DNA of 64,000 bases. It comes from Sphingomonas sp. Leaf208 (lineage in GTDB: Bacteria > Pseudomonadota > Alphaproteobacteria > Sphingomonadales > Sphingomonadaceae). A program made the position numbers and the translations under genes. The stretch covers positions 320,611-384,610 of the forward strand of contig NZ_LMKH01000036.1 of NCBI RefSeq assembly GCF_001421415.1. Direction: 5' to 3'. Position 1 is the first letter of the stretch. The number at the start of each line of letters is the position of its first letter. Under the pieces are notes generated by a model. That model was not told the origin of the DNA and searched no databases. It saw only the letters and a list, made by a program, of their open reading frames with translations. Shown piece after piece: positions 8,571-17,087 of the stretch.

Positions 8571-9797
8571 ATGGCCCTATTCGATCGTTTCCTGGCGCGG
8601 CAGGTTAAAACCGGCGAACTCACGCTCATCCACGCGGACGGCACGACCAAGCATTTCGGCAAGCCCGATGCTGCGTATAACCCGGTCACGATCCGGCTGA
8701 CCCAGCCCGGCGTCGCCGGCGCGATCGTCCGCCACCCGGCGCTGGGCGCGGCGGAGGCGTTCATGGATGGGCGCCTCGTGATCGAACGCGGCGACATTCG
8801 GGACCTGGTCAACCTGCTCAAGGGCAACAGCCCGTGGGAGCGTGGCGGCGGGCTTAATCCGTCGCTGCCGATCAAGCTGCTCGACAAGGTCGTGCACCGC
8901 GTCGACCGCGTGAACATGGCGCGCCGCTCGAAGAAGAACGTCGCGCATCATTACGATCTATCCGATCGTCTGTACGACCTGTTCCTCGACGCGGACCGGC
9001 AATATTCGTGCGCGTACTTCACTGACGCTGGCAACAGCCTGGAGCAGGCGCAGAACGACAAGAAGGCGCACATTGCTGCAAAGCTTGCGATCCAGCCGGG
9101 CACGCGCGTGCTCGACATCGGCTGCGGCTGGGGTGGGATGGCGCTGTACCTGCATGCGAAGACTGGTGCCGAGGTGCTGGGCGTGACGCTGAGCGAGGAA
9201 CAGTTGAAGGTCGCGCGGCGACGGGCCGAGGAAGCGGGCGTCGCCGATAAGGTGAAGTTCGAGCTGATAGACTATCGCGCGCTGACAGGAAGTTTCGACC
9301 GGATCGTCTCGGTCGGGATGTTCGAGCATGTCGGCCCCGCGCACTACAAGGCGTTCTTCCGCAAGTGCCGCGACCTGCTGACCGCGGACGGCGTCATGCT
9401 GCTCCACACGATCGGCCGGATGGGTGGTCCGGGCGTCACCGATACGTTTACGACGAAATACATCTTCCCGGGTGGGTATAATCCGGCGCTGTCGGAGATC
9501 GTGAAGGGGTATGAGGGGCTGCGGATGTTCCCGACCGATATCGAGGTGCTGCGCGTCCATTACGCGCTGACGATCGACCTCTGGTATGACCGGACGGTGG
9601 CCGCGAAGGACGCGATCGTCGCGCTGTACGACGAGCGGTTCTACCGGATGTGGACATTCTACCTCGCGGGCGCCGCGGCGGCGTTCCGGACCGGGGGGAT
9701 GGTCAATTACCAGATCCAGCTGTCGAAGAGCCGGATGACGCTGCCGCTGACGCGGGACTATATGCTCGAGGGTGAGCGGGCGTTGCGCGAAGGCTGA
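8571..9797 (+). CDS. cfa: Cyclopropane-fatty-acyl-phospholipid synthase
   Basis: A 408-residue SAM-dependent methyltransferase of the CFAS family, which adds a methylene bridge to unsaturated acyl chains of membrane phospholipids. An N-terminal lipid-binding part (about 1-110) precedes KKNVAHHYDLSDRLYDLFLD and DRQYSCAYF, then the SAM site LDIGCGWGGMALYLH (about 178-192), SVGMFEHVG and the C-terminal YYR-type segment around ERFYRMWTFYLAG. It starts with an ATG 50 bases after the oxidoreductase stop. A hairpin follows the stop at once. Confidence 0.93.
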   Translation: MALFDRFLARQVKTGELTLIHADGTTKHFGKPDAAYNPVTIRLTQPGVAGAIVRHPALGAAEAFMDGRLVIERGDIRDLVNLLKGNSPWERGGGLNPSLPIKLLDKVVHRVDRVNMARRSKKNVAHHYDLSDRLYDLFLDADRQYSCAYFTDAGNSLEQAQNDKKAHIAAKLAIQPGTRVLDIGCGWGGMALYLHAKTGAEVLGVTLSEEQLKVARRRAEEAGVADKVKFELIDYRALTGSFDRIVSVGMFEHVGPAHYKAFFRKCRDLLTADGVMLLHTIGRMGGPGVTDTFTTKYIFPGGYNPALSEIVKGYEGLRMFPTDIEVLRVHYALTIDLWYDRTVAAKDAIVALYDERFYRMWTFYLAGAAAAFRTGGMVNYQIQLSKSRMTLPLTRDYMLEGERALREG

Positions 9798-9802
9798 ACT
9801 AC

Positions 9803-9820
9803 TCCCTTTCCTGAAAGGGA
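9803..9820 (+). terminator. Hairpin downstream of cfa
   Basis: TCCCTTTC-CT-GAAAGGGA is a perfect 8-base stem with a very short loop, 6 bases after the cfa stop. No U-run follows, so it is a weak terminator candidate or an mRNA 3' end. Confidence 0.4.
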
Positions 9821-9832
9821 AGAGCCTGACCT

Positions 9833-9940
9833 GCTCCCCTCCCTGGAAGGGAGGGGCTGGGGGTGGGTCGGCTGCTTGGGATGAGCGGCGCCTGCAAAAC
9901 AGGCCGACCCACCCCTAACCCCTCCCTTCCAAGGAGGGGG
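9833..9940. repeat. Family 3 repeat (purine/pyrimidine-rich inverted repeat), copy a
   Basis: Inverted repeat with a left arm CTCCCTGGAAGGGAGGGG followed by CTGGGGGTGGGTCGG, and a right arm CCGACCCACCCCTAACCCC followed by TCCCTTCCAAGGAGGG. It lies between the convergent cfa and EF-hand genes. Similar but not identical elements occur at 15281, 26604, 37967, 38176 and 42357. Confidence 0.8.
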
Positions 9941-9952
9941 ATCGGTTGCGCT

Positions 9953-10342
9953 TTAGCGCGGCCCCTGTACGTCGGCCTTCGCCGCGGCGCGCTCGTCGCC
10001 GCCGATCTTGCCGTCCTTGTTCGCGTCGTATTTCGCGAAGGTCGCCGCGAGCAGTGCCTGCGCCTCGGCCTGCGTGACCTTGCCGTCCTTGTTCTTGTCC
10101 GCACTGGTGAACCACAGATCGGCGAGACGCTTGGCATGGACCGGATCCGGACGGCCCGGCCCGACCTTCATGTTGCCGATCCGTGCCTGGACCTCGGCGC
10201 GCGTGAGGACGCCGTCCTTGTTGGTATCCGACGCGGCGAACTCGGCCTTGAACTTGGCCGAGGCAGACGCGCGGGTTTCCTGCGCGAGCGCCGGAGTCGC
10301 AAGGCCGGCGAGGACGAGAAGAGTGAGGCTTTGGCGTAGCAC
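9953..10342 (-). CDS. Secreted EF-hand calcium-binding protein
   Basis: A 129-residue protein with a cleavable signal peptide (MLRQSLTLLVLAGLATPALA) and three EF-hand loops: DTNKDGVLTRAE, DKNKDGKVTQAE and DANKDGKIGGDE. Each keeps Asp at positions 1 and 5, Gly at 6 and Glu at 12. A degenerate fourth hand may lie in the segment between the first two loops. Small periplasmic EF-hand proteins are common in sphingomonads; function unknown, presumably calcium binding or buffering. It is convergent with cfa and divergent from argG. Confidence 0.85.
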   Translation of the reverse strand: MLRQSLTLLVLAGLATPALAQETRASASAKFKAEFAASDTNKDGVLTRAEVQARIGNMKVGPGRPDPVHAKRLADLWFTSADKNKDGKVTQAEAQALLAATFAKYDANKDGKIGGDERAAAKADVQGPR

Positions 10343-10411
10343 GGTGGGTTAACTCCAGAGGATTTGCGGCGCGAATAGCGGGGATCGGTTGTACGCGCCA
10401 TTAACGCCGGA

Positions 10412-10450
10412 GTTGCATGGCGCGGTTGCATGCACAGGTTGCATGAGGGG
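10412..10450. promoter_or_regulatory. Three GTTGCATG direct repeats upstream of argG
   Basis: GTTGCATG occurs at 10412, 10425 and 10438, a strict 13-base period with different spacers (GCGCG, CACAG, AGGGG). The array ends about 50 bases before the argG start, between it and the divergent EF-hand gene. It looks like an operator array or a small tandem repeat; the regulator is unknown. Confidence 0.45.
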
Positions 10451-10502
10451 CCCCCAGCGCATAGGGGCGCGGGCATTGGATATTGCCCGAAGGATTCTGC
10501 CC

Positions 10503-11747
10503 GTGACCGATCAGATCAATCGTCCCGCCGGCGAGGCCGGCATCAATCGGGTCGTGCTCGCCTATTCCGGTGGCCTGGACACGAGCGTGATCCTGAAATG
10601 GCTCCAGCAGACGTATAACTGCGAAGTCGTGACCTTCACCGCCGATCTCGGCCAGGGCGAGGAACTCGAGCCGGCGCGCGCCAAGGCCGAGATGATGGGC
10701 GTCAAGCCCGAGCACATCTTCGTCGACGACCTGCGCGAGGAGTTCGTGCGCGACTACGTGTTCCCGATGATGCGGTCGAACGCCCTGTACGAGGGGCTGT
10801 ACCTGCTCGGCACGTCGATCGCGCGACCGCTGATCGCCAAGCGCCAGATCGAGATCGCCAAGATGGTCGGTGCCGACGCGGTCAGCCACGGCGCGACCGG
10901 CAAGGGCAACGACCAGGTTCGCTTCGAGCTCGGCTATTACGCGCTGTCGCCCGACATCAAGGTCATCGCGCCGTGGCGTGAGTGGGACCTCACCAGCCGC
11001 ACGCGCCTGATCGAGTTCGCCGAGCAGCACCAGATCCCCGTCAGCAAGGACAAGCGCGGCCAGGCGCCGTTCTCGACCGATGCGAACATGCTGCACACGT
11101 CGAGCGAAGGCCTCGTGCTCGAGAACCCGTGGGACGAGGTTCCCGACTATGTCTACTCGCGCACGGTGAACCCCGAGGACGCGCCCGATACCCCTGAATA
11201 CATCACGATCGATTTCGAGCACGGCGACGGCGTCGCGATCAACGGCGAGGGCATGAGCCCGGCCACCCTGCTGTCGACGCTCAACGACTATGGCCGCCGC
11301 CACGGCATCGGCCGTCTCGACCTCGTCGAGAACCGCTTCGTCGGGATGAAGAGCCGCGGCATGTACGAGACTCCCGGCGGCACAATCTATCACCTCGCGC
11401 ATCGCGGCATCGAGCAGCTGACGCTCGATCGCGGCGCCGCGCACCTGAAGGACGAGCTGGCGCCGCGCTATGCCGAGCTGATCTACAACGGCTTCTGGTT
11501 CTCGCCGGAGCGCGAGATGCTGCAGGCGGCGATCGACCACAGCCAGGAGAAGGTCTCGGGCACCGTTCGCCTGAAGCTCTACAAGGGCGGCGTGTACGTG
11601 GTCGGCCGCAAGTCGCCGAACTCGCTGTATTCGGAGAAGGTCGTGACGTTCGAGGACGACCAGGGCGCCTACGACCAGCGCGACGCGGCCGGCTTCATCA
11701 AGCTGAACGCACTACGCCTGCGCCTGCTCGGACGGCGCGATCAATAG
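10503..11747 (+). CDS. argG: Argininosuccinate synthase
   Basis: Cytoplasmic enzyme joining citrulline and aspartate with ATP to argininosuccinate in arginine synthesis. The 414-residue product has the usual length. The N-type ATP pyrophosphatase loop AYSGGLDTS is at about residues 21-29, followed by EVVTFTADLGQGEELEPAR, GATGKGNDQVRFEL, DKRGQAPFSTDANMLHTS and the C-terminal SEKVVTFEDD. The frame is open from 10389, but GTG at 10503 has GAAGGA 8 bases upstream and gives the normal N-terminus. It stands alone, without other arg genes nearby. Confidence 0.95.
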   Translation: MTDQINRPAGEAGINRVVLAYSGGLDTSVILKWLQQTYNCEVVTFTADLGQGEELEPARAKAEMMGVKPEHIFVDDLREEFVRDYVFPMMRSNALYEGLYLLGTSIARPLIAKRQIEIAKMVGADAVSHGATGKGNDQVRFELGYYALSPDIKVIAPWREWDLTSRTRLIEFAEQHQIPVSKDKRGQAPFSTDANMLHTSSEGLVLENPWDEVPDYVYSRTVNPEDAPDTPEYITIDFEHGDGVAINGEGMSPATLLSTLNDYGRRHGIGRLDLVENRFVGMKSRGMYETPGGTIYHLAHRGIEQLTLDRGAAHLKDELAPRYAELIYNGFWFSPEREMLQAAIDHSQEKVSGTVRLKLYKGGVYVVGRKSPNSLYSEKVVTFEDDQGAYDQRDAAGFIKLNALRLRLLGRRDQ

Positions 11748-11869
11748 GGGCGACCAGTAACCCGCTCCCCGTCGGACCTCAGTCTTATGCCGAAGTTTGC
11801 GGGGAAGATCGTCAACTCGTCGTGCGCGCACTTGTCTAGTGCGCCCACCCGCCCCTAGGGTTCGACGAT

Positions 11870-13459
11870 ATGATTACTCAGGGGGAAAAGCTGCATTGGT
11901 GGCAGACGCGCGCATTCGTTGCCGCGGTTGCGATCGCATCGATCATACCGTTGCTGTGGCCAGAAATACCGCCGCTGGTCGACCTGCCCGGGCATATGGG
12001 GCGGTACCGCGTCCAGCTGGCGATCGCCGACAATCCCTGGTTGAATCAATGGTATAACTTCCGTTGGCAGATGATCGGCAACCTCGGCATCGACCTGCTG
12101 ATCGTGCCGCTCGCGCCGATCTTCGGGTTGCAGCTGGCGGTGAAGCTGATCGTGATGGCGATCCCCGCGCTCACCGTGACCGGGCTGCTGTGGATCGCGC
12201 GCGAGGTGCACGGGCGCATCCCCGCGACCGCATTGTTCGCGCTGCCGCTCGCCTACAGCTATCCGTTCCAGTTCGGATTCGTGAATTTCGCGCTCGGCAT
12301 GGCACTCGCGCTCAACCTGTTCGCACTGTGGCTGCGGATGGGGCGGCTCGACCGGCGGCAGCTGCGGACCATCATCTTCGTCCCCGTCTCGTGCCTATTG
12401 TGGCTGTGCCATACGTTTGGCTGGGGTGTGCTGGGCGTGCTCGCCTTTTCCGCAGAGCTGATCCGCCAGCACGACATCCGTCGCGACAGCGATCCCAAGA
12501 GCTGGGCGCATGGTTGGTTCAAGGCGTGCATCCAGGCGGGGCTGAACTGCCTGCCGCTGGCGCTGCCGATGGTGATGATGATCGTCTGGCGCTCGGGTGA
12601 TCATGTCGGCGGCAAGACGCAGGACTGGTTCAACTGGCGCTGGAAGATGAACTGGATCACGATGGTCCTGCGCGATCGGTGGATGACGTTCGACATCGCC
12701 TCGGTCACCGTGTTGTTCGTGATCCTGTTCCGCGGCGTGCGCGACCAGACGATCGAGTATTCGCGCAACCTAAGCCTGTCGGCGCTGTTCCTCGCGATCG
12801 TGTATATCCTGTTGCCGCGGATCGTGTTCGGCTCGGCCTATGCCGACATGCGACTCGCGCCGTTCATGCTCGGGATCGCGGTGATCGCGTTGCGGCCGCG
12901 GCACGGGCTGTCGCTACGCGGCGCGGCGGTGCTTGCGGTGCTGGGCTTTGCGTTCTTCGGCGTGCGGCTGGCGGGGACGACGGTCAGCTACCTTATGTAC
13001 GATCGCAGCTACGACCAGGCGATCGCGGCGATCGATACGGTGCCCGAGCGCTCGCGGGTCGTGTCGTTCGTCGGGCGGCGCTGTCGCGACGACTGGGCCT
13101 ATTCGCGGCTCGAGCATGTGCCCGCGCTGCTGCTGGAGCGGCGACTGGCGTTCACCAACGACCAGTGGTCGATGGCGGGCGCGCAGTTGATGACGACGCA
13201 CTATCCGGCGGCGAAGGGCTTTGCGCATGACCCGTCGGAGATCGTCAGCGACATCAAGTGCCGTGGCCAGTTCTGGCGGCCGATCGGCGTGGCGCTGCAG
13301 AAATTCCCGCGCGATGCGTTCGATTACGTGTGGCTGATCCACCCGCCGAAGTTCGATTCCAGGCTGGTCCGCGACCTGACGCTGATCCGGCGTGACGGCA
13401 CGAGCCTGTTGTACCGCGTCAACCGAGCTGCTGCTGCTCGCCCCGCCGGAACGGAGTGA
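11870..13459 (+). CDS. Polytopic membrane protein of unknown function
   Basis: A 529-residue protein with about ten hydrophobic helices and few charged loops. The first helix starts at about residue 14, then PPLVDLPGHMGRY in the first external loop, NFRWQMIGNLGIDLL, and a conserved-looking SYPFQFGFVNFALGMALALN. The C-terminal 150 residues are more polar, with RRCRDDWAYSRLEHVPALLLERR. The layout (large first loop with acidic residues, many helices, soluble tail) recalls GT-C type membrane glycosyltransferases, but no catalytic motif is certain. Its last 41 bases overlap the tail of the next, convergent gene. Confidence 0.75.
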   Translation: MITQGEKLHWWQTRAFVAAVAIASIIPLLWPEIPPLVDLPGHMGRYRVQLAIADNPWLNQWYNFRWQMIGNLGIDLLIVPLAPIFGLQLAVKLIVMAIPALTVTGLLWIAREVHGRIPATALFALPLAYSYPFQFGFVNFALGMALALNLFALWLRMGRLDRRQLRTIIFVPVSCLLWLCHTFGWGVLGVLAFSAELIRQHDIRRDSDPKSWAHGWFKACIQAGLNCLPLALPMVMMIVWRSGDHVGGKTQDWFNWRWKMNWITMVLRDRWMTFDIASVTVLFVILFRGVRDQTIEYSRNLSLSALFLAIVYILLPRIVFGSAYADMRLAPFMLGIAVIALRPRHGLSLRGAAVLAVLGFAFFGVRLAGTTVSYLMYDRSYDQAIAAIDTVPERSRVVSFVGRRCRDDWAYSRLEHVPALLLERRLAFTNDQWSMAGAQLMTTHYPAAKGFAHDPSEIVSDIKCRGQFWRPIGVALQKFPRDAFDYVWLIHPPKFDSRLVRDLTLIRRDGTSLLYRVNRAAAARPAGTE

Positions 13460-14576
13460 GCTCGCCGAGATACTCCTGCTGCTCGGCGACGGCTTCGCGC
13501 TCGCGGACGAGATAGTCGGCGATCGCGCGGCGGAAGTTCGGGTCGGGGATGTAGTGCGCGGAATAGGTCGCGACCGGGGCATAGCCGCGCGCGAGCTTGT
13601 GTTCGCCCTGTGCGCCGGCCTCGACCGTCTTCAAGCCCCGCGCGATGGCGGCGTCGATCGCCTGGTAATAGCAGAGTTCGAAATGGAGGAACGGCACCTC
13701 CTCCGTCGCGCCCCAGTATCGGCCGTAGAGCGTGTCGTCGCCGATCAGGTTGAGCGCACCGGCGATCGGTACGCCGTCGCGCTCCGCGACGATGAGGAGC
13801 ACGCGGTCGCCCATCGTCTTGCCGATCTGGTCGAAGAAGCCGCGCGTGAGGTACGGTTGGCCCCATTTGCGGCTGCCGGTGTCCTGGTAGAAGTCCCAGA
13901 ACGCATCCCAGTGCTCGGGCGTGATCTCGGGACCGACGAGGTGGCGGATCGTCAGGCCTTCGACGGCGGCGGCGCGTTCCTTGCGGATCGCCTTGCGCTT
14001 GCGGCTGGCGAGGACGGCGAGGAAGTCGTCGAAGCTGGCGTATCCCTCGTTCTTCCAATGGAACTGCGTGCCCTGCCGGATCAGCCAGCCTGCCGCCTCG
14101 AACAGCGCCACTTCGTCGGGGTCGATGAAAGTGGCGTGGGCGGAGGATAGCCCGCTCTGGTCGGTCACCGCCTCCAGCGCGGCGATCAGCGCGGGGGCTT
14201 GGTCGGGGTCGCGGAGCAGCAGTCGCGGGCCGGGTACAGGGCTGAACGGCGCCGCGATCTGGAGCTTGGGGTAATATTGCCCCCCTGCCCGCTCCCATGC
14301 GTCCGCCCAGCCCTGGTCGAAGACGTATTCGCCCTGGCTGTGGCTCTTGGCGTAGGCGGGCGCGATCCCCGCGGGTTTGCCGTCGGGGCCGTCGACCACC
14401 ACCGGCAGCGCCTGCCAGCCGGAGCGGCCGCCGACGCTTTTCGACGCTTCGAGCGCGGAGAGGAAGGCGTGGCCGACGAACGGGTTGGCGGTGCCGGAGC
14501 ATGCCTCCCAGTCCGCGGCCGCGATCGAGGTGACGCCTTGGGCGATGCGGGCTGTGACGGCGTTCATCCGCGACAT
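13419..14576 (-). CDS. GNAT/FemAB-like protein (peptidoglycan-biosynthesis-annotated COG3146 family)
   Basis: A 385-residue cytoplasmic protein matching the family annotated as DUF482/COG3146, with an acyl-CoA N-acyltransferase fold related to FemAB. Family signatures include NPFVGHAFLSALEASKSVG (about 31-49), KSHSQGEYVFDQGWADA, FHWKNEGYASFDDFL, LASRKRKAIRKER and the C-terminal GAQGEHKLARGYAPV. The natural substrate is not established; an aminoacyl or acyl transfer is inferred. It is convergent with, and overlaps by 41 bases, the membrane protein gene. Confidence 0.85.
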   Translation of the reverse strand: MSRMNAVTARIAQGVTSIAAADWEACSGTANPFVGHAFLSALEASKSVGGRSGWQALPVVVDGPDGKPAGIAPAYAKSHSQGEYVFDQGWADAWERAGGQYYPKLQIAAPFSPVPGPRLLLRDPDQAPALIAALEAVTDQSGLSSAHATFIDPDEVALFEAAGWLIRQGTQFHWKNEGYASFDDFLAVLASRKRKAIRKERAAAVEGLTIRHLVGPEITPEHWDAFWDFYQDTGSRKWGQPYLTRGFFDQIGKTMGDRVLLIVAERDGVPIAGALNLIGDDTLYGRYWGATEEVPFLHFELCYYQAIDAAIARGLKTVEAGAQGEHKLARGYAPVATYSAHYIPDPNFRRAIADYLVREREAVAEQQEYLGELTPFRRGEQQQLG

Positions 14577-14653
14577 TTGGGGTAGCGGGGTGCCGATAGC
14601 AAAGGGCGCGTCAGCTTATCTCGAAGGAAAACAGGCGCCCGTCCATACGCTGA

Positions 14654-14726
14654 TCTCCCGGCAAGGCGGGAGCCCAGGACCACATGGGCTGCGCTTGGTA
14701 ACCCTGGGCTCCCGCTTTCGCGGGAG
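14654..14726. repeat. Family 2 palindromic repeat, copy b
   Basis: Left arm TCTCCCGGCAAGGCGGGAG then CCCAGG, right arm CCTGGG then CTCCCGCTTTCGCGGGAGA. It lies 11 bases beyond the 3' end of the RidA gene (reverse strand), where it may end transcription. The arms differ at several positions, unlike the near-perfect copy at 21702. Confidence 0.85.
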
Positions 14727-14736
14727 AACAAGGATG

Positions 14737-15201
14737 TCAGGCGGAAACTTGAACGATCGCGTCGACCTCGACAGCGGCGCCGAGCGGGAGGACAGGAACG
14801 CCGACAGCCGCGCGCGCATGCTTGCCGGCATCCCCGAACAGCGCAACCATCAAGTCCGATGCGCCGTTAGCGACCTTCGCCTGATCGGTGAAATCGCCGG
14901 TCGAGTTGACGAATACGCCAAGCTTCACGATCCGCTCGACGCGACCGAGCGTGCCGAGAGCGGCCTTCATCTGTGCGACGAGCATGAGCGCGCAGAGCTT
15001 GGCAGCTTCCTGCGCGTCTTCGAGCGAGACGCCGTCTCCGACGCGACCGGTAACCAGCGCGCCGTCCTTGAACGGCAACTGGCCGGAGATGTGAAGCATG
15101 CCGTTCGCCAGCACGGTCGGGACGTAGGACGCCACGGGTGCGGCAGCCTGCGGGAGGGTGAGGCCCAGCTCTTCGAGCTTGCGGTCGATACGATCGGTCA
15201 T
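14737..15201 (-). CDS. RidA/YjgF family protein
   Basis: A 154-residue protein of the RidA superfamily, which hydrolyses reactive enamine/imine intermediates of amino-acid metabolism. MLHISGQLPFKDG, VGDGVSLEDAQEAAKLCALM and the C-terminal RAAVGVPVLPLGAAVEVDA carry the fold. The usual arginine of active RidA (RVCVGV-type) is represented by HARAAVGV, and the protein is longer at the N-terminus (about 20 residues) than archetypal RidA (about 128), as in the COG0251 'endoribonuclease L-PSP' subgroup. Deaminase activity is therefore inferred only from the family. Confidence 0.88.
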   Translation of the reverse strand: MTDRIDRKLEELGLTLPQAAAPVASYVPTVLANGMLHISGQLPFKDGALVTGRVGDGVSLEDAQEAAKLCALMLVAQMKAALGTLGRVERIVKLGVFVNSTGDFTDQAKVANGASDLMVALFGDAGKHARAAVGVPVLPLGAAVEVDAIVQVSA

Positions 15202-15280
15202 GGGTGAGGTATCACCACAGCGGTGGGGGATGGGTCAAGTGAGTCTACTCCACGCCCTTGGTCCGGACCGCCCTCCGATC

Positions 15281-15406
15281 GATCCTCCCCCGCCAGGGGG
15301 AGGTGGCGCCGTAGGCGTCGGAGGGGCAGGACACGGAACGGTGGTTTTCCCTTACCTCCCCCTCCGTCAGGCTACGCCTGCCACCTCCCCCTAGCGTGGG
15401 AAGATT
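15281..15406. repeat. Family 3 repeat, copy b
   Basis: GATCCTCCCCCGCCAGGGGG then AGGTGGCG on the left; GCCTGCCACCTCCCCCTAGCG on the right, with an inner GGAGGGGC/CCTCCGTC pair. It fills the 236-base space between two reverse-strand genes (RidA and the HAD hydrolase), where nothing else is seen. It closely resembles the copy at 42357. Confidence 0.8.
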
Positions 15407-15437
15407 GCTTGTCCTCGGCACCTTTCCAACGAGGTCT

Positions 15438-16064
15438 TTAGGCGTCCGCCGGCAAACCCGCTTCGAACCGTGCGGCGATCCAGTCCGCCGCCTCGCGCCA
15501 ATCGTCGATCCGCGCGTGCGCCTCGGGCGCCTTCGGCACGCTCACCGCCAGCGTCGGCTCCGACACCATGTGCAGCCGGTGCACCCCCGGCGCGTGCTTG
15601 TGGACCGACTCGTGATGCACCGCGAGATCGTCGACGAACACCGTCACCGGCGAGCCATATTCCTCGACCAGCCGCGACACCGGCGTCCCCTTGCCGCCCT
15701 GGTTGCATTCGACCCGGTGTTCGATGCCGAACTTCGCCAGTTGTTCGATCCGCGGCTGGCGGCATTCGTCTTGGAGGTTGGTGAGGATGACGATGTCCGC
15801 CACCTGGGCCAGCCGCTCCAGCGCCTCGACCGCATGCGGTACCAGCGTCTGGCGGTGCATCTCGCCGGGAAAGAACTCACCCAGCATCGCCCACATGTCC
15901 TCGCGCGACGGCGGCGGGCCACCGTCACGCCGCGTCATCGCGGTCGAGAAATCGCCGTGCTGGATCGCGAAATCGATGTCGTGGCGCTCGTCGAGCCAGA
16001 CGCCGAAATGCTTGACCATGTGCAGCAGCACTTCGTCGCAATCGCTGATCAGCAACGGCCTCAT
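15438..16064 (-). CDS. HAD-superfamily hydrolase
   Basis: A 208-residue cytoplasmic protein with HAD motifs: LLISDCDEVL at the N-terminus (nucleophile Asp8 and Asp10, DxD), a threonine/asparagine motif II in IVILTNLQD, a lysine in NQGGKGTPVS, and the acidic motif IV in VFVDDLAVHHES. A small phosphatase is likely, substrate unknown. The frame is open to 16127, but ATG at 16064 sits just before the DxD strand and overlaps the stop of the DUF3572 gene by ATGA (16061-16064), so the two are translationally coupled. Confidence 0.88.
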   Translation of the reverse strand: MRPLLISDCDEVLLHMVKHFGVWLDERHDIDFAIQHGDFSTAMTRRDGGPPPSREDMWAMLGEFFPGEMHRQTLVPHAVEALERLAQVADIVILTNLQDECRQPRIEQLAKFGIEHRVECNQGGKGTPVSRLVEEYGSPVTVFVDDLAVHHESVHKHAPGVHRLHMVSEPTLAVSVPKAPEAHARIDDWREAADWIAARFEAGLPADA

Positions 16065-16330
16065 GCTTCGAGCTCCATACGGGCGCGGACGAGTGCCTCG
16101 GGTTTCACGCCGAGCGATTCGGCGCAAGCGATCAGGTCCGGCTCGTGGTTTTCGAGGAAACCGAGCGCCGCGGACAGCACCGTCGGGTCGCTCGCCCGAG
16201 CGCGGAGGTCATGCGGCTCAAGGCCGGTCACCGACAGCAATCGCATAGCGCGATCGGGTTCGACTAGCGTCCATACCAGCGCGCGCAGGGCGAGCGCTTC
16301 GGCGTCTTCGTTTGAATCACGGTCGCGCAT
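16061..16330 (-). CDS. DUF3572 family protein
   Basis: An 89-residue, mostly helical cytoplasmic protein of the alphaproteobacterial DUF3572 family, with ALALRALVWTLVEPDRAMRLL, VTGLEPHDLRARASDP and AALGFLENHEPDLIACAESL. No known activity. It is divergent from divK, an arrangement I know from other alphaproteobacteria, and is coupled to the downstream HAD gene by a 4-base overlap. Confidence 0.88.
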   Translation of the reverse strand: MRDRDSNEDAEALALRALVWTLVEPDRAMRLLSVTGLEPHDLRARASDPTVLSAALGFLENHEPDLIACAESLGVKPEALVRARMELEA

Positions 16331-16366
16331 TGCCTATCGTGCCCTCTTTCCGGATAAGGTGCGGCG

Positions 16367-16729
16367 GTGACAAAGAAGGTGCTCGTTGTCGAGGACAACG
16401 AACTCAACCTCAAATTATTCTGCGACCTGTTGCGCGCGCATCAGTTCGACGTCGAGCCCGTGCGCGACGGCCGCGAAGCCGTTGCGAAAGCGCGGGAATT
16501 CGTGCCCGACCTGATCATCATGGACATCCAGATGCCGCACGTCACCGGCTACGAGATCATCCTCGAACTGAAGGCGGACGATGATCTGCGCGCGATCCCG
16601 GTGATGGCGGTGACCGCGTATGCTGGGCGCGAGGACGAGGAGCGGATCCGGGCTGCCGGGGCGGACTCGTATGTGTCCAAGCCGATCAGCCTGGCGCGGT
16701 TCATGGATGCGGTGGGGGCGCTGATCTGA
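16367..16729 (+). CDS. divK: Single-domain response regulator DivK
   Basis: A 120-residue receiver domain with no output domain. The phospho-acceptor is Asp53 (LIIMDIQMPHVTG), the acidic pocket VVEDNELN is at 8-15, the switch Thr is in VMAVTAYAG and the conserved lysine in SYVSKPISL. This is the DivK pattern: in Caulobacter DivK controls cell-cycle kinases (DivJ, PleC, DivL) and so CtrA. No histidine kinase adjoins it. The start is GTG at 16367, only 37 bases from the divergent DUF3572 start. Confidence 0.92.
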   Translation: MTKKVLVVEDNELNLKLFCDLLRAHQFDVEPVRDGREAVAKAREFVPDLIIMDIQMPHVTGYEIILELKADDDLRAIPVMAVTAYAGREDEERIRAAGADSYVSKPISLARFMDAVGALI

Positions 16730-16809
16730 GGTGGGAGCGCGCGGATATCCATCTGCTCCGCCTGCCCGTTGCTTCCACCTGAAATTCGCCGCCTACCCGA
16801 ACCCCCACC

Positions 16810-16963
16810 CCCGTTCGTGCTGAGTAGAGACCGGGTAGCTTCGTCAGAAGCGTATTGAGGGCTCGTATCGAAGCATGGGTTCCGCGCGCCAACCTGTCCT
16901 TCGATACGCCATCTCGATACGCCGCCTACGGCGACTACTCGATGGCTACTCAGGACGAACGGG
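16810..16963. repeat. Long inverted repeat with GTTCGTCCTGAGTAG ends
   Basis: The left end CCCGTTCGTGCTGAGTAG and right end CTACTCAGGACGAACGGG are reverse complements with one mismatch. The inside carries a second nested pair around TCGATACG. It resembles an intergenic repeat common in sphingomonads. It occupies the 358-base space 16730-17087 along with the rpmG terminator; no gene is seen there. Confidence 0.7.
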
Positions 16964-17015
16964 AGAGGGGGCAAACGGAAGGGGGAGGGACGAACGGAAG
17001 GGAATCACAAACGCC

Positions 17016-17045
17016 AAAAGCCGCGAGGGCTACCCCGCGGCTTTT
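17016..17045 (-). terminator. Rho-independent terminator of rpmG
   Basis: AAAAGCCGCG-N10-CGCGGCTTTT is a perfect stem with A/T tails on both sides, 43 bases downstream of the rpmG stop (reverse strand). The symmetry would let it work in both directions, but only rpmG points at it. Confidence 0.85.
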
Positions 17046-17087
17046 CGGATCGTTGCAATCAGACGGCGGTTCGCACCGCCGACCAGA

